A stretch of 64,000 nt of DNA from Saccharomyces uvarum (GCA_947243795.1 OX365940.1:434001-498000), one strand, 5' to 3'; numbered from the stretch's first letter, positions 1 through 11,955 are shown. Made by a program: numbers and translations. The notes: generated by a model not told the origin, from the letters alone.

Positions 1-1
1 A

Positions 2-82
2 TCACAAGAAAATGATGATACAAAAGAAAAGAAGGGAGGACTTGGCAAAAAGCTAAAGAAAATTTTTGGTAGAAAGAGGTAG
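2..82 (+). CDS. SEG1: SEG1 C-terminus (partial, 5' part outside window)
   Basis: An open frame enters from the left edge and ends at a TAG at 80-82, leaving 26 residues that finish in a lysine/arginine-rich tail (GKKLKKIFGRKR). SEG1 (YMR086W) is an eisosome component at the plasma membrane that helps establish eisosome stability and size. The basic tail would suit contact with acidic lipids or Pil1/Lsp1, which is inference. The assignment rests on the tail and on synteny, because YMR087W follows immediately. Most of the protein is missing. Confidence 0.75.
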   Translation, partial: SQENDDTKEKKGGLGKKLKKIFGRKR

Positions 83-1311
<1,229 letters not shown>

Positions 1312-1338
1312 GTATATAAAAGTCTACTTCCTTTGTGC

Positions 1339-3024
1339 TCAAGTACTACTACGTTTAAGCGTATGCTTTACCAAATATAGTGACAAAACAATTCCCAATA
1401 CTGCAAGGGCTATATTTGGGAGATAGGAAATCAAAAATGCCTTCTTGTAGACATCTAAGATTCGGACAAAAATATCCGTTGGAAAATTGGGCTTTCTTAA
1501 ATAGCTTGAATCATTAATGAGGGAGTAGTACTGCTTTTTAGTGAAATGGTATCCGTCGTCACGCTTTTTCTCAAACATATAGCTCCATAACATGGACGAC
1601 AAACTATTCTCATAGGAAACTAAAGTTAACGACGCACCAAGGACGTTACCAATGGATCTCCATAGGTAAAAAACACCGGTCATGGTCCCTTGTTGAGATT
1701 TTTCAACAGTGAAAACAATGCTTACTAATGTGGCCACCAATAAACACGCATAGCCAAATGATACTAAGACTGATGCAAACACGTAGATCAATTTCCACCA
1801 GATGGAATGCGATTTAAATGTGATAGACTCAAGCATATCGTAAACAGTATAGTCGGGATACAGGTGTCCCAGCAGCAAATATCCCATACCCAAACCCAAC
1901 AACTGCGTAACCATACCGCCAAAAATGATCTGGTAGGCACAGTGAGCTAGGTTCATTTTCGTATTCCGCAAAACCCATCCTGTTACCAATGATCCTACCG
2001 CAACTGATATAGAGGGAAAAATCAAAAAGAGACCAGTCTTTGTAACACTAATATTTTGGAGTAGTTGTAGATAGATTGGTGACCTAAAAATCTCGCCAAA
2101 TACAACAAATGAAGATATAACTGTAACCGCCGAACTCAAACAGAATGACCAAGTCAGTAATTCGAACGGCAAAATTCTTTCTGTTGCGTAATACCGTTCA
2201 ACTAGGACAAAAACAATGAAACTGCCAATGGTAAACAGTGCTAAGTAAATCTTGTTCATGTGGCTAGAGCACAAAAATAGCACACCACTGATGGTGGCCA
2301 CTAAACTTAGGGAACCAAATATATCTATCCGTGATAGGTTCTTCAACGTATACCTTTCCTTCATAGGAGGCACATGAAATAGCTTAATATTGATGTTCTT
2401 GATTGCCAATATCGAGCACACAATTATCATGGGTACTTGAACACCGAAAAGGGCTCTCCATCCAATGGTTTCTATGAATATACCACCCAACGGAGCACCC
2501 AACAATTGACCAAACCCAAAAACAATATTTGCATATCCTTGATAAACACCTCTTTCTCTTGCCGTGCAGATATCACTAACCGCAATGCTACTAATGGCGT
2601 TCAACCCACCTGCACCGATACCACATATGGCTCTAGCTATTGAAAATTCTGTAACATTTCTGGCAAAACATGTCATCAGGCATCCCAGGCCAAAGAAAAA
2701 CTGAGCGGTTAATAGTGCTGGCCTTCTTCCTATTATATCGGAAAGTTTACCATACAATGGTTGGAAAGCGGTATTCGTTAGGAGGAAACTTGTGGCAATC
2801 CATTGTTTTTTACTGGATTCAGAGAATTCCTCAGCCACCTTATTCATAATATTTGCGACAATAGTACTGTCCAAAGAGCTCAGGAAGCTACCTAGCCATA
2901 ACGAAAACAGAATGGGAAACTTTGGTAAAGCCAAATTGTACTCGTGATATTTTTGCTCCAGAGGGAGGACTTCTGCCTCCTCAGGTGCGGGAAGCAGATT
3001 TGCTGTCTCGTCTAACGTTTCCAT
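1339..3024 (-). CDS. VBA1: VBA1 vacuolar basic amino acid permease
   Basis: A 561-residue major facilitator superfamily transporter of the DHA2-like drug:H+ antiporter type. The acidic N-terminus (METLDETANLLPAPEEAE) is followed by about 14 hydrophobic segments. MFS motif A (GKLSDIIGRRPA) lies near residues 92-103. VBA1 imports lysine, histidine and probably arginine into the vacuole in S. cerevisiae. The frame stays open upstream to a TTG at 3090, but the ATG at 3024 matches the known S. cerevisiae start and places the protein at the usual 561-562 residues. Expression may respond to the CACGTG site about 290 bp upstream. Confidence 0.93.
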   Translation of the reverse strand: METLDETANLLPAPEEAEVLPLEQKYHEYNLALPKFPILFSLWLGSFLSSLDSTIVANIMNKVAEEFSESSKKQWIATSFLLTNTAFQPLYGKLSDIIGRRPALLTAQFFFGLGCLMTCFARNVTEFSIARAICGIGAGGLNAISSIAVSDICTARERGVYQGYANIVFGFGQLLGAPLGGIFIETIGWRALFGVQVPMIIVCSILAIKNINIKLFHVPPMKERYTLKNLSRIDIFGSLSLVATISGVLFLCSSHMNKIYLALFTIGSFIVFVLVERYYATERILPFELLTWSFCLSSAVTVISSFVVFGEIFRSPIYLQLLQNISVTKTGLFLIFPSISVAVGSLVTGWVLRNTKMNLAHCAYQIIFGGMVTQLLGLGMGYLLLGHLYPDYTVYDMLESITFKSHSIWWKLIYVFASVLVSFGYACLLVATLVSIVFTVEKSQQGTMTGVFYLWRSIGNVLGASLTLVSYENSLSSMLWSYMFEKKRDDGYHFTKKQYYSLINDSSYLRKPNFPTDIFVRILDVYKKAFLISYLPNIALAVLGIVLSLYLVKHTLKRSST

Positions 3025-3518
3025 TCTTCTTGTTCCCTCAACAACTAGTGTTCTGAGTTTGGTGAAGAACAAAGAAGAGACAAAAAACAAAACTATTCGA
3101 TAAAAGAAAATTGCTGCTGTGTTCTTATACTATGGGAAATGAATTGGTCTAGATAGAACCGCATGCTCTTCGTTGTGTCACAATTCTCAAGATTACATAT
3201 ATTTATTGTCGGACAGATACCATCCAACAAAACCTCGTAGTAGAAAAGCGGATTATCTGAACATTGGTGATAAGAAAGTACCAACCCGGTGGAATTAGCG
3301 ATAAAAAAACGTCACGTGCCTTAATGGCACCCTATCAGAGAGCGGTAGATCATATATAGATATAGGCATATACATATATATATATTTACATGTTTAGATT
3401 ATATAATGAATAGAAGAAAGTGCTGTACAAAAAAAAAAAAATTCCTGACTTACATCAAGTGAGCGAAATGTGCAGAACAATTTTTTTTTTTCACTCTTTT
3501 GGCACTATAGAATACCAA
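3025..3518. other. Intergenic VBA1 promoter / YTA12 3' end
   Basis: 494 bp between the VBA1 start and the YTA12 stop, both on the minus strand. It contains the CACGTG site, an AT dinucleotide-rich run at about 3354-3390, a poly-A tract at about 3428-3440 and a poly-T tract at about 3480-3491. The tracts resemble nucleosome-depleting promoter DNA. No gene is seen. Confidence 0.6.
3313..3318. promoter_or_regulatory. CACGTG E-box (Cbf1/Pho4-type) upstream of VBA1
   Basis: The perfect palindrome CACGTG lies in the context GTCACGTGCC, which fits the Cbf1 consensus RTCACRTG. It is 289 bp upstream of the VBA1 ATG. Cbf1 supports sulfur amino acid genes and Pho4 supports phosphate genes; which factor would act here cannot be told from sequence. 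Confidence 0.45.
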
Positions 3519-5996
3519 TCAGTCCGTAGATGGCTTCAACTCGTTATCTTTTCCGTTTCTTTGCTCATCTTTCCTGATTTTTTCAGTTTCGTAATCGTTC
3601 AAGTATTTGTCAAAGGCATCGTTTCTTTCTGGGAAAGGACGCTTACCGAGTAAATTGATCATATCTTCTCTTGTCAGAACTTCTTTCTTCAGCAGGAGTT
3701 GAGCAATCTTCTCTACATCTTTTGCCTTTTCCTTGAGCAACTTTGTACACCTGTCATGACATTCTTGAATAATTCTGTACACTTCGGAATCAATGATATC
3801 ACCTGTCTCGTCTGAAAACGGCTTTGTCAAGTCGCTATCATCTCTCTTTTGATAATTGATCCAACCGATTTTGTCACTCATCCCCAACTCTGTGACCATT
3901 GCAGTAGCCATACTGGTCACTTTTTTAAAATCATCAGAGGCGCCACTAGTTACTGAGGGGAAGTGTAATTCTTCAGATACTCTCCCACCCAGAGACATCG
4001 TCATTCTATCCTTTAGCTGTTGTTCAGTCAGCAAGAAAATATCACCTGGCAGGTATTGGGCATAACCCAGAGCACCCTGACCACGTGGAATAATACTGAC
4101 TTTCAAAAGAGGGTCTGCATATTTCAAATACCATCCACATACAGCGTGCCCAGCTTCATGATAAGCAACCACTTTTTTCTCCTCAGGAGACAGCAACTTG
4201 GATTTTCTTTCCACTCCACCAATGACTCTTTCAATGGCTTGTTCAAAATTTTTCAGTTTCACTGAATCTTCGTCACTTCTTGCAGCAATCAATGCGGCTT
4301 CGTTACAAACGTTGGCAATATCAGCACCAGAAAATCCGGGAGTTAGAGCTGCTAGTCTATTTTTCAGGTCGAAAATTTCTCCAGCAAGCTTTATGTGATG
4401 TAAATGAACGGCAAAAATAGCCTTTCTGCCTTCCAGTTCTGGCTTATCAATATTGATGTGCCTATCGAATCTACCAGGTCTTAATAAAGCTTTATCAAGG
4501 ATATCGGGCCTATTAGTACCAGCCAAGACAACAACATGATCAGCTGGAGTAAAACCATCCATTTCCACTAACATCTGATTCAATGTATTTTCTCTTTCAT
4601 CATTAGCACCTGAAAAATTACCCTTTTGTCTAGCTTTCCCGATAGCATCAATTTCGTCAATGAACACAATCGAAGGAGCGTTTTCTCTTGCAGTTTTGAA
4701 CAAATCTCTTACCCTTGCAGCACCGACACCTACAAACATTTCAACAAACTCTGAACCGGAAACAAAATAGAATGGGACGCCGGCCTCACCCGCGGTCGCC
4801 TTCGCAAGCAAAGTTTTACCGGTACCTGGTGGACCGGATAAAATTGCACCTCTTGGAATCTTGGCTCCCATTTTCTCATAACGGGAAGGTTCCTTCAAAA
4901 AGCTAACGAACTCCATGATCTCTTCCTTGGCTTCATCACACCCTGCAACGTCTTTAAATTTGATCTTGACATCTGTTTCAGTGTTAAATTTTTTCGCCTT
5001 AGAACGACTTAAACCAAATATCCCCCCACGACTACCGCCTGCAGCTTGCGCAGATCTTCTTGTTAACCAAATAATACCTGCAATCATTAAAACAGTTGGC
5101 AAGATTTGGAACATAGCTTTAGCCCAATTACCTTCTTGAACGTATAATACAGGGATCCTAAAATCCCTGTCAATGTCTAGTTCGTCCTGTACTTTTTGAA
5201 GTTTGTGTTCAAAACTATCAATGGATCCAATTGAAAAATAGTAGTAATTACGACCATAATTATCGGGCTGGTTTTTGCCATTGTCATTTAAGATCACTTT
5301 CACCATAGATTTATTGACAACAACTAATTTGTCAACATAACCCTTTGTCAACAATTTTTCTCTAAAGTCTTGCCACGTTATCTCACTTTGTTCTTCGGAG
5401 CTATTCAAAAGATCCAATAAAAATGAAAGTAAGAAGAAAGTTAAACCTATTTGAAATAAATTCACATTTTTCGACACTGGATTACTAGGGTCATTTAGAG
5501 GTGGTTTAGGAGGAGGTGGAGGAGGTGGGAAGTTTTTACTATTATTACCTTCGAAGTAGCCTTGTTCGGTAGTTTTGCTTGATTTTGCTTTTAGAGGTTC
5601 ATTTTCCCCTCCGTCTTCTTTTTTTTCTTCTGCCTTTTGGCTGGATTCTTGTTTCAATACAGCATCTTCTAGACGTTCGATGCTTTCGTCTATTTTGCGT
5701 TTTTGGTCTTTCCAATTCGCCGGTATAGTATTATTTTTGGCCTCCTCGATATATTTTTCTACTTCTTTTCTTATCGCCTCGACTTCTTCGTCTGTAGGAA
5801 TTCCTCTGTTAAACCTAGCGTCTTTATTATTCCTTTCACCTTTTCTATTACTTCTATTATCCTGCAATCTATTGTTTAGCCGATACTGGGTATGCAAACT
5901 CTTAATTTGAGTCAAACCGTAACAGGGCCGGATGTACATAGGCCTTATAGCCACCTTGACCGCAATTCTCGACCAAGAATGTATTAGCATTGACAT
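3519..5996 (-). CDS. YTA12: YTA12 mitochondrial m-AAA protease subunit
   Basis: An 825-residue FtsH/AAA metalloprotease of the mitochondrial inner membrane, the same length as S. cerevisiae Yta12 from memory. In order: a basic mitochondrial presequence; a charged region with a proline run (about residues 155-165); a first membrane segment near 180-200; an intermembrane-space domain; a second membrane segment near 300-315; the AAA domain with Walker A GPPGTGKT at 388-395; and the zinc protease motif HEAGH at 613-617. With Afg3 it forms the m-AAA complex that degrades unassembled inner-membrane proteins and matures MrpL32. It shares a divergent promoter with YMR090W that contains a PACE-like site. 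Confidence 0.97.
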   Translation of the reverse strand: MSMLIHSWSRIAVKVAIRPMYIRPCYGLTQIKSLHTQYRLNNRLQDNRSNRKGERNNKDARFNRGIPTDEEVEAIRKEVEKYIEEAKNNTIPANWKDQKRKIDESIERLEDAVLKQESSQKAEEKKEDGGENEPLKAKSSKTTEQGYFEGNNSKNFPPPPPPPKPPLNDPSNPVSKNVNLFQIGLTFFLLSFLLDLLNSSEEQSEITWQDFREKLLTKGYVDKLVVVNKSMVKVILNDNGKNQPDNYGRNYYYFSIGSIDSFEHKLQKVQDELDIDRDFRIPVLYVQEGNWAKAMFQILPTVLMIAGIIWLTRRSAQAAGGSRGGIFGLSRSKAKKFNTETDVKIKFKDVAGCDEAKEEIMEFVSFLKEPSRYEKMGAKIPRGAILSGPPGTGKTLLAKATAGEAGVPFYFVSGSEFVEMFVGVGAARVRDLFKTARENAPSIVFIDEIDAIGKARQKGNFSGANDERENTLNQMLVEMDGFTPADHVVVLAGTNRPDILDKALLRPGRFDRHINIDKPELEGRKAIFAVHLHHIKLAGEIFDLKNRLAALTPGFSGADIANVCNEAALIAARSDEDSVKLKNFEQAIERVIGGVERKSKLLSPEEKKVVAYHEAGHAVCGWYLKYADPLLKVSIIPRGQGALGYAQYLPGDIFLLTEQQLKDRMTMSLGGRVSEELHFPSVTSGASDDFKKVTSMATAMVTELGMSDKIGWINYQKRDDSDLTKPFSDETGDIIDSEVYRIIQECHDRCTKLLKEKAKDVEKIAQLLLKKEVLTREDMINLLGKRPFPERNDAFDKYLNDYETEKIRKDEQRNGKDNELKPSTD

Positions 5997-6085
5997 CCTT
6001 TTTTGTTATTTTTCCTGCTTGTCAAGACTCTTAGATATACTATACTGTATTTGTTAGTAATTCAAATCCTTCCTTGGAGAACTAT

Positions 6086-6094
6086 AGTGGCAAA
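6086..6094 (+). promoter_or_regulatory. PACE-like Rpn4 site upstream of YTA12
   Basis: AGTGGCAAA matches the proteasome-associated control element GGTGGCAAA at 8 of 9 bases. It sits 90-98 bp upstream of the YTA12 ATG, the usual distance for Rpn4 sites. Rpn4 drives proteasome genes and some other proteolysis genes. Whether this variant is bound is inference. Confidence 0.4.
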
Positions 6095-6992
6095 AGTTAA
6101 AAAGCGTTTTCACGAGAAAAATAAGGGTAAAAACGAAGCAAAAGGCAAACACATACACAGACTGAGCCAGTTAGTCTAATATTTGGGTATACGTGATCTT
6201 GTGTGACACTCGGTATAGACAGAACGGGTACTTTCTTTGAGGTGGGCCGATATGTGCATTGCGTTATCCTACAAACAAATGTGCCCGGATGAGATATTGA
6301 AACAAGACCCCGGACAAAGTAATCTACACCTATAGAGAATCATACGTACATGAGCATAAAATGAACCAAACGCGGAACAGTAAAGACCACTGGGGATGTC
6401 AATGACAAGGTCTATCTTCGCTACAAGCGGACGTAGATTTACGTGCAATTTATTTGGCGACTTTTTTTAACACCTGGCGCATTCTATTGAGACACCAGAG
6501 GCAAGGCTTTACATAGGCTAGTATCGCGTCCCCTTCATAACCTTGATGACGGTGGGGCTCTCAGAAACACTCTTGGAAGCTACGTCTGGGGTATTTGAGA
6601 GGAACAATTCAGATTTCTCTACTCTATATGCATTTACTAAGTGAAAACCTCTTGCATGTATTAAATACAGCTATACCCCAGCATATTTACCTTATAGAAG
6701 GTTGGTGAGTTTGTAAGAAATATGAGTATATATTCAAAGAGCAGCACTTCTTTCCTTTTCAAGGGACAAGGGATGCATTATTCTTATGATACGCATGTGG
6801 GGAAACTAATTCTGTCAGCCACTGTGTCATAAACGAGCAGAGCAAATGTAGTTCGATCTCCCTAGCAATGGTAAGACTCAACGCCCTTTGCGGTCACAGC
6901 TCTCTCCCTTTTAAAATGTGGTTGCTACGTTTGATAATTAAGTCATGGTACGAAAAGTCTTGTCGCGTTGCCAATAGAAGGGGGTCGCATTA

Positions 6993-7000
6993 TTACGTAA
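6993..7000. promoter_or_regulatory. TTACGTAA Yap/CRE-like palindrome upstream of YMR090W
   Basis: The 8-bp palindrome TTACGTAA is the preferred site of several yeast AP-1-like bZIP proteins (Cin5/Yap4, Yap6) and of Sko1-like factors. It lies about 30 bp upstream of the TATATAAA box, and 142 bp from the YMR090W ATG. The spacing fits stress-induced transcription of the reductase-like gene, which is inference. Confidence 0.4.
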
Positions 7001-7141
7001 GGATACAATTAACGATGTGGATATATATATAAAGAGCCCACTATGACACTTCTCATAATTAGTTCTCACTCTAAAGAAAGAAGGGAGAAACAAATCAAAG
7101 TTTCATTATCAACCGAGCTCTAAACATATCAGATTAGCGAA

Positions 7142-7825
7142 ATGTCCCCCTTAAAAGTTGCAGTCGTTGGTGCTAATGGTAAAGTGGGTCGTCTGCTATT
7201 AACTCAGTTGAAAAACAACAGCAGTTTCTCAACACCTTTAGCCATTGTTAGAACGCAGGAGCAAGTTGCACATTTCAAGAACATAGTGGGTGTCGATGCG
7301 GTCTTGACAGATATAGAAAATGCCTCCGTTAATGAGATTGTTGACGCCATCAAGGGTTATGACGCCGTGGTCTTTAGTGCAGGCGCGGGTGGTAAAGGTG
7401 TTGAAAGAATCTTCACTGTAGACCTAGATGGTTGTATCAAGGTGGCTGAGGCCTGTGAAAATGCTGGCGTCAAGAGATTTATTGTTGTTTCGGCTTTTAA
7501 GGCAGAAGATAGAGACTTTTGGTGGAATTTGAAGGGTTTGCGCTCGTACTACATCGCAAAGAGATCTGCTGATCGCGAAGTAAGGAGGTCTAATTTGGAT
7601 TACACTATCTTGCAACCAGGTTCACTTGAATTAAACGAAGGAACAGGTTTGTTTCAACCCTTGGACAAACTAGAAGAAAAGGCCTCTGCTTTTTACTCTG
7701 TTAATAGGGAGGATGTAGCTTCTTTTATCACACAAAGTTTGCTACATCCAGATGCGACTGTGAGGAAGTCTATACCGTTGGTGAATGGAAATGAACCAGT
7801 TGAAAAATTTATTCAAAGCTTGTAG
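7142..7825 (+). CDS. YMR090W: YMR090W NAD(P)-binding SDR-like protein
   Basis: A 227-residue atypical short-chain dehydrogenase/reductase (NmrA/SDR_a5-like). The N-terminal Rossmann nucleotide-binding loop is GANGKVG at residues 10-16. The region around YYIAKRSAD has the Tyr-x3-Lys arrangement of the SDR family. The length equals that of the S. cerevisiae protein from memory, where the protein is cytosolic, of unknown substrate and dispensable. There is no targeting signal. A TATA box and a bZIP-type palindrome upstream suggest stress-inducible expression. The precise reaction is unknown. Confidence 0.9.
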   Translation: MSPLKVAVVGANGKVGRLLLTQLKNNSSFSTPLAIVRTQEQVAHFKNIVGVDAVLTDIENASVNEIVDAIKGYDAVVFSAGAGGKGVERIFTVDLDGCIKVAEACENAGVKRFIVVSAFKAEDRDFWWNLKGLRSYYIAKRSADREVRRSNLDYTILQPGSLELNEGTGLFQPLDKLEEKASAFYSVNREDVASFITQSLLHPDATVRKSIPLVNGNEPVEKFIQSL

Positions 7826-7954
7826 ATCAAACCTCTCTTCCCGTTTATATTTAGAGTGAAAATTACGTAAATATCTTTAAAAACAAAATAAGAGTATAGC
7901 GTTGTCTTGACTTCAAAAGCATTTTTTTTATTGTTACAATAGAGGTACTATTAT

Positions 7955-9256
7955 TTATTTATTGGACTTTTCAAAATCCTGTTGTTCACTAATGGCCTTC
8001 AGTACATCTTCGTCGACAACATCTTCATAGATCTCTTTCGGAATCCCCGACAGTCCGGTCTTTGGTCTATTCAAATCACTATCGTGTATGATGGTTTCAT
8101 AGGTAATGCTGGTGTCGCCAGCGTTAACGTTCTTCGATCTCTTCCATCCTAGAACAGTAGTCGACTGTGTGGATTCTGGTATATGTAAAGTATTCGTATA
8201 TGCGTCTCTTAGACCTTGTTGATCTACAAGGAGAACCTTCACTCTATCATAAAACAGATCACTGTTGAACCTACTACAGGCTGCAGAATGCTGATACAAC
8301 CAATTTGTCGAACTCAACTTACTACCTGATGCAATAATATTAGAATTACTCATATGTCCATGAGGTCTGTGTTCAAAAAATTCCACTTGGTTCTTTGCTG
8401 GATTTATACCATTTTCTGAAACCGGATACAATATGGTTTCCAGGTCTCTAGCAGATTTTTCAACGGGATCTCCAACAAGTGTCCCTTCAATTACATTCCC
8501 TTTTGTCCTTAATTCGGAGGCATAATAATCATCGGTTATATTTTTACCCCCGCGAATAATCTTGGCACCAAACTCTTTAAACACCCCCCTAGCCGTGACA
8601 AGAGCAATTTGTCTATTTCTATATGAATATGGTAAGACGCCACGATCTATCAGGTCGTTTTTCTGAGTTTGATTTAAAATGAACTTGTAAAGATTAGGAT
8701 GGGTTTGGAAAAATAAATATGAATCTCTAAATCCCACTATTCTAGCTGGTTCTGTGGCTAGCATAAACTTACGATTGCCCTTTTCGGTTAGTGTGAAAGT
8801 ACGCACTAAAAATTCCCTACCTCCCAACAGATCACCATCCGCAGTTATCTTAGTTTCGCCTTCAGGATCATCGGGTACAACATATTCCTCATTGACTACC
8901 GGTAGAGGGTTCAAGCTTTCGTCAATGTCGTCAATCCCCGGAAACAGGGGTCTTTTGGAAACGGAACGGCTCCGAGATCTAGTTCCATCTTTTTCATCAG
9001 ATAGATCCTCCTCTTCATCTATGTGCTTTCTCTTGTTTCTTCCGCTTTTACTTACATGTTCCTCATCGTCACTCATTTCGTCTTCATGTCCTCCTTCGTT
9101 GAAGTCCTCTTCATTGTAATCATCATCCTCACTCTCGTCGTTTTCATCAATATTTAAATCTTCTGTGTCAATTGCATAATTGGGTCTGCTACTGGTAGAT
9201 CTTGACCGCTTCTCCTGTTCAACGTCAGATGCCAAACCGGTATCTGAATCTGACAT
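7955..9256 (-). CDS. NPL6: NPL6/RSC7 chromatin-remodelling subunit
   Basis: A 433-residue nuclear protein. The first about 100 residues are strongly acidic and serine-rich, with basic KR clusters that look like nuclear localisation signals. A conserved Rsc7/Swp82-family domain follows (about residues 115-390). NPL6 (YMR091C, also RSC7) is a subunit of the RSC ATP-dependent chromatin remodeller, in a module with Rsc3/Rsc30, Htl1 and Ldb7. The S. cerevisiae protein is about 435 residues from memory. The stop lies about 130 bp from the convergent YMR090W stop. Confidence 0.93.
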   Translation of the reverse strand: MSDSDTGLASDVEQEKRSRSTSSRPNYAIDTEDLNIDENDESEDDDYNEEDFNEGGHEDEMSDDEEHVSKSGRNKRKHIDEEEDLSDEKDGTRSRSRSVSKRPLFPGIDDIDESLNPLPVVNEEYVVPDDPEGETKITADGDLLGGREFLVRTFTLTEKGNRKFMLATEPARIVGFRDSYLFFQTHPNLYKFILNQTQKNDLIDRGVLPYSYRNRQIALVTARGVFKEFGAKIIRGGKNITDDYYASELRTKGNVIEGTLVGDPVEKSARDLETILYPVSENGINPAKNQVEFFEHRPHGHMSNSNIIASGSKLSSTNWLYQHSAACSRFNSDLFYDRVKVLLVDQQGLRDAYTNTLHIPESTQSTTVLGWKRSKNVNAGDTSITYETIIHDSDLNRPKTGLSGIPKEIYEDVVDEDVLKAISEQQDFEKSNK

Positions 9257-9534
9257 TGTTGCTAGCTTATATGTTCCTGCTAAAATAAAATAAGAGTGAA
9301 GCTCTCCGGTTGTTTATCCTGAATTCTCAAGTCCGACTTTTGCCTTATTTTCTTACCGTATTTTTCACTATTCTTGTTATAACGTCAGAAATCTTGAATA
9401 TACTTTTTCCAATGAGGCGAAAGGGTCAAACATTCGGGTAATATCCGAACAAGCTCTATATGGATCACGCCAAAATATGTGCATAAACTTCTGTAGTATC
9501 TATTTTGTGAAGTTATGTATTTATTTAGTTTATA

Positions 9535-11385
9535 TTATTCAAAGTCTACTTTCCACTTCTTAATACAAGCATCTGCACCTGCACTGACCAAAACAGACTG
9601 GGTCTCCCACAAAAGGTTATTGACACCGTCCTTGTGTGCGTTCAATGACTTAATAATCTTCATGGGTCTCTTGACAGAGTAGATAAAAATATTAGTATCT
9701 AGGGAACCAGTGGCAACCAGATCTTCTTCGCATTCGTCATCACCTATGTTAGCAGCAGGTCTCCATGAAATTGCGTTGATTTTGCTGGTATGGAAAGCCC
9801 ATCTCGACGTTTTGACGTCTCTTGTTTCCAACTCATATAGCAGTATCTTCCCCATGACATCACCAGCAGCAATGTACTTTTCGGATGGTGAAATCGATAC
9901 GTAGGAAGGCTTCGCACGGAGAGGAGTTTTTAATTCGAAACTAACATCCAAGTCCGATAATTTGAACACCTGAATGCAATTGGTTTCTTCCAGGCCAACC
10001 GCAACATGATTTTGACTCAAGCTAACTGCTGAGCCTGGTGAATTCAATCTCACGCTCTTTGCTACCTCTCCAGTGAACGAATTTAATACCAACAAGTCAT
10101 CATCATTAGTGATTATCGCCGTAAAACCATCATCATTTGCGCTAGCAACCTTCGGTTGCGACGCAAAGTCATGTTTAGTGACACCATTGACTTTCAAAGT
10201 ATCGTCCCAAGAAACACTCGAGTACTCTTGCGGTTTGCTGTTGTCCAATGATACCACCAAGTTGGAATGATCTTGATGCATGGAAGGGGTCGAATTAGAC
10301 CATTCCACGATTCTACCATCATATGAACCACTGATTAATGGATCTACTGTTAAAGCAGTAATACCTTTGTTGTGACCGCTAATACTCTTCAAAATTTCAC
10401 CGTTTCCAAGTTCATAGAAATTTAACGTACCGTTCAATGAAAGAGAGATGAGGTTTTTATCTCCTGTTGCGACAACACCAACTTGTTGGTTTCCCAGTTG
10501 TTCCTTGTCTAATGTCCATTTTTGAACGCACTTGGAAGTTGTTACGTCCCACACTCTAATGGCAGCGTCAGCACCTACAGTGGCGAACTTTTCGGAATCA
10601 AGCCATGACAACGCAAATATACCACCTTGAATTGGTTCTTGATCATCCTCTATATATTTCACAAACTCACCTGTTTTACCATCAAAGCAGGAAATCTTCC
10701 TGTCCGATCCTACCGTGACAACAAATTCACCGGTCCCCGGCGAGAATTCGACGTCTCTGACAAAGGAACCTTGTTTGTGATGGACTCTGTCACTAGCAGC
10801 AAACTTGAATGGAGGTCCTTGGTAAAAGACAACAGATCCGTCATCTCCAACTGTCATAGATCTCATAGGTCTAGATTGCTTCAAATGACATGCGTTAATG
10901 CGTTGTGAGTGACCTGAGATTTCACCAAGGGAATTACCAGAGTCCCAGGATATGAAAACACCAAAGTTGTCACGACCTTCCCCCACGACACAGAGTCTCC
11001 GACCTTCAAAATCCCAGGAGACATCACTAATTGGACCAGCTAGGACTTGGAACTCAGATTTGACATTCACTTCAACAGAGTTATTTTCTTTGTCAAAAGC
11101 CCAACCCCAGACAATCACTTTCCCGGATTCATCACCAGAGCATAAATACTGAGAACCCTTAATGGGGGAAAACTTCACGGTTGTGACCACTGAAGAGCCA
11201 TGGCCTGTAAACTGTATCACCGCAGGTCTTCCCTCGGCCTTGTCATCCAAACAACGCACAAAGGCAGACTTACCACATGGGTAAGCAATTGCGTTAGTGG
11301 TGGAGTCGTATGACAAGTGCGTGGTAAAGTTACGCTGCGTCGAAGGTTGAGGTGGTATAATTTCCTGTAGGTCGATCGTTGGCAT
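9535..11385 (-). CDS. AIP1: AIP1 actin-interacting WD40 protein
   Basis: A 616-residue protein made almost wholly of WD40 repeats, which in this family form two seven-bladed propellers. WD-type endings are visible, for example IRVWDV and the final IKKWKVDFE. Aip1 cooperates with cofilin to disassemble and cap actin filaments at cortical patches. The S. cerevisiae protein is 615 residues from memory. There is no targeting signal. It is divergently arranged with UTP15 across a 570 bp promoter region. Confidence 0.96.
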   Translation of the reverse strand: MPTIDLQEIIPPQPSTQRNFTTHLSYDSTTNAIAYPCGKSAFVRCLDDKAEGRPAVIQFTGHGSSVVTTVKFSPIKGSQYLCSGDESGKVIVWGWAFDKENNSVEVNVKSEFQVLAGPISDVSWDFEGRRLCVVGEGRDNFGVFISWDSGNSLGEISGHSQRINACHLKQSRPMRSMTVGDDGSVVFYQGPPFKFAASDRVHHKQGSFVRDVEFSPGTGEFVVTVGSDRKISCFDGKTGEFVKYIEDDQEPIQGGIFALSWLDSEKFATVGADAAIRVWDVTTSKCVQKWTLDKEQLGNQQVGVVATGDKNLISLSLNGTLNFYELGNGEILKSISGHNKGITALTVDPLISGSYDGRIVEWSNSTPSMHQDHSNLVVSLDNSKPQEYSSVSWDDTLKVNGVTKHDFASQPKVASANDDGFTAIITNDDDLLVLNSFTGEVAKSVRLNSPGSAVSLSQNHVAVGLEETNCIQVFKLSDLDVSFELKTPLRAKPSYVSISPSEKYIAAGDVMGKILLYELETRDVKTSRWAFHTSKINAISWRPAANIGDDECEEDLVATGSLDTNIFIYSVKRPMKIIKSLNAHKDGVNNLLWETQSVLVSAGADACIKKWKVDFE

Positions 11386-11818
11386 TATTCTTGTTTCTTT
11401 ATTGTTCCTTTTTGGCTATTCTCCAGTGCAATGGTTTTGCGATCTCTAAAAAAGCGTGAATTAGCAATAAGTGGCTTCTTCTACCTGCTATAAACAATTC
11501 ATAGCTTTACTTGATCAAGGTTCTGTCACAGTTCTTGTAGCAGAAAAGGTGGTAGGCTTATAGGACGCATACAACAGTACACCACATACAGTCTCTTGCA
11601 TGAAATCCTGATATATTTTAGTTGTGGGAGCACATTGTAGTTGCATATTGTAGTTGTTCATTCACGGAAACCTACAGTTTGATTCTCCGAACGTATATGA
11701 GAGATTGCGTAACGAATTATGAGATGCATTCCGGCCGTGTGTCTTCACATTCCAGGGGATCGTTAGATAATAGGTACTGTCTTCTTTTGCCATCTCGTAC
11801 CTCGTGACTTTTGTTATT

Positions 11819-11829
11819 TGAAAATTTTT
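11819..11829 (+). promoter_or_regulatory. RRPE-like element upstream of UTP15
   Basis: TGAAAATTTTT closely matches the ribosomal RNA processing element TGAAAAATTTT, the site of Stb3. It stands about 130 bp upstream of the UTP15 ATG and about 53 bp before a PAC-like site. RRPE followed by PAC is the usual arrangement in ribosome-biogenesis promoters, which fits the role of UTP15. Confidence 0.55.
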
Positions 11830-11881
11830 GGCCTACTAAAAAAAATTTGAAAAACTTTTAAGCTTTTAGAAGAAAAATGAT

Positions 11882-11888
11882 GCTCATC
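11882..11888 (+). promoter_or_regulatory. PAC-like element upstream of UTP15
   Basis: GCTCATC is the core of the PAC motif (GCTCATCGC, the Dot6/Tod6 site), here followed by AC rather than GC. It lies about 70 bp upstream of the UTP15 ATG, downstream of an RRPE-like site. It would place UTP15 under TOR-dependent ribosome-biogenesis control. Confidence 0.5.
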
Positions 11889-11955
11889 ACTGAGCTTTGC
11901 CCTTGCAAAACAGCTTCTTGGTACAATCAAGCGCAAGCATAGTAGCAATCACAAC

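Larger units (their letters stand above)
5997..7141. promoter_or_regulatory. Long divergent promoter YTA12 / YMR090W
   Basis: A 1145 bp non-coding stretch between divergent genes, unusually long for this window. Near YMR090W there is a TATATAAA box at 7026-7033 (about 110 bp upstream of the ATG), the palindrome TTACGTAA at 6993-7000, and an AGGGG stress-type core at about 6980. Near YTA12 there is the PACE-like element. No ORF, RNA gene or repeat is recognised in the middle. Confidence 0.6.
11386..11955. other. Divergent promoter AIP1 / UTP15
   Basis: 570 bp between divergent genes. The part near UTP15 holds an RRPE-like element and a PAC-like element, listed separately. The remainder has only short ORFs that I consider chance. 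Confidence 0.6.

Noticed and set aside
3025-3090. N-terminal extension of VBA1 to 3090
   Set aside because: The first codon is TTG and the residues do not match the family; the ATG at 3024 gives the normal length.
11877-11942. 21-codon upstream ORF ending 13 bp before UTP15
   Set aside because: Its ATG overlaps the PAC-like element, which normally lies upstream of the transcription start, so the frame is probably not in the mRNA.
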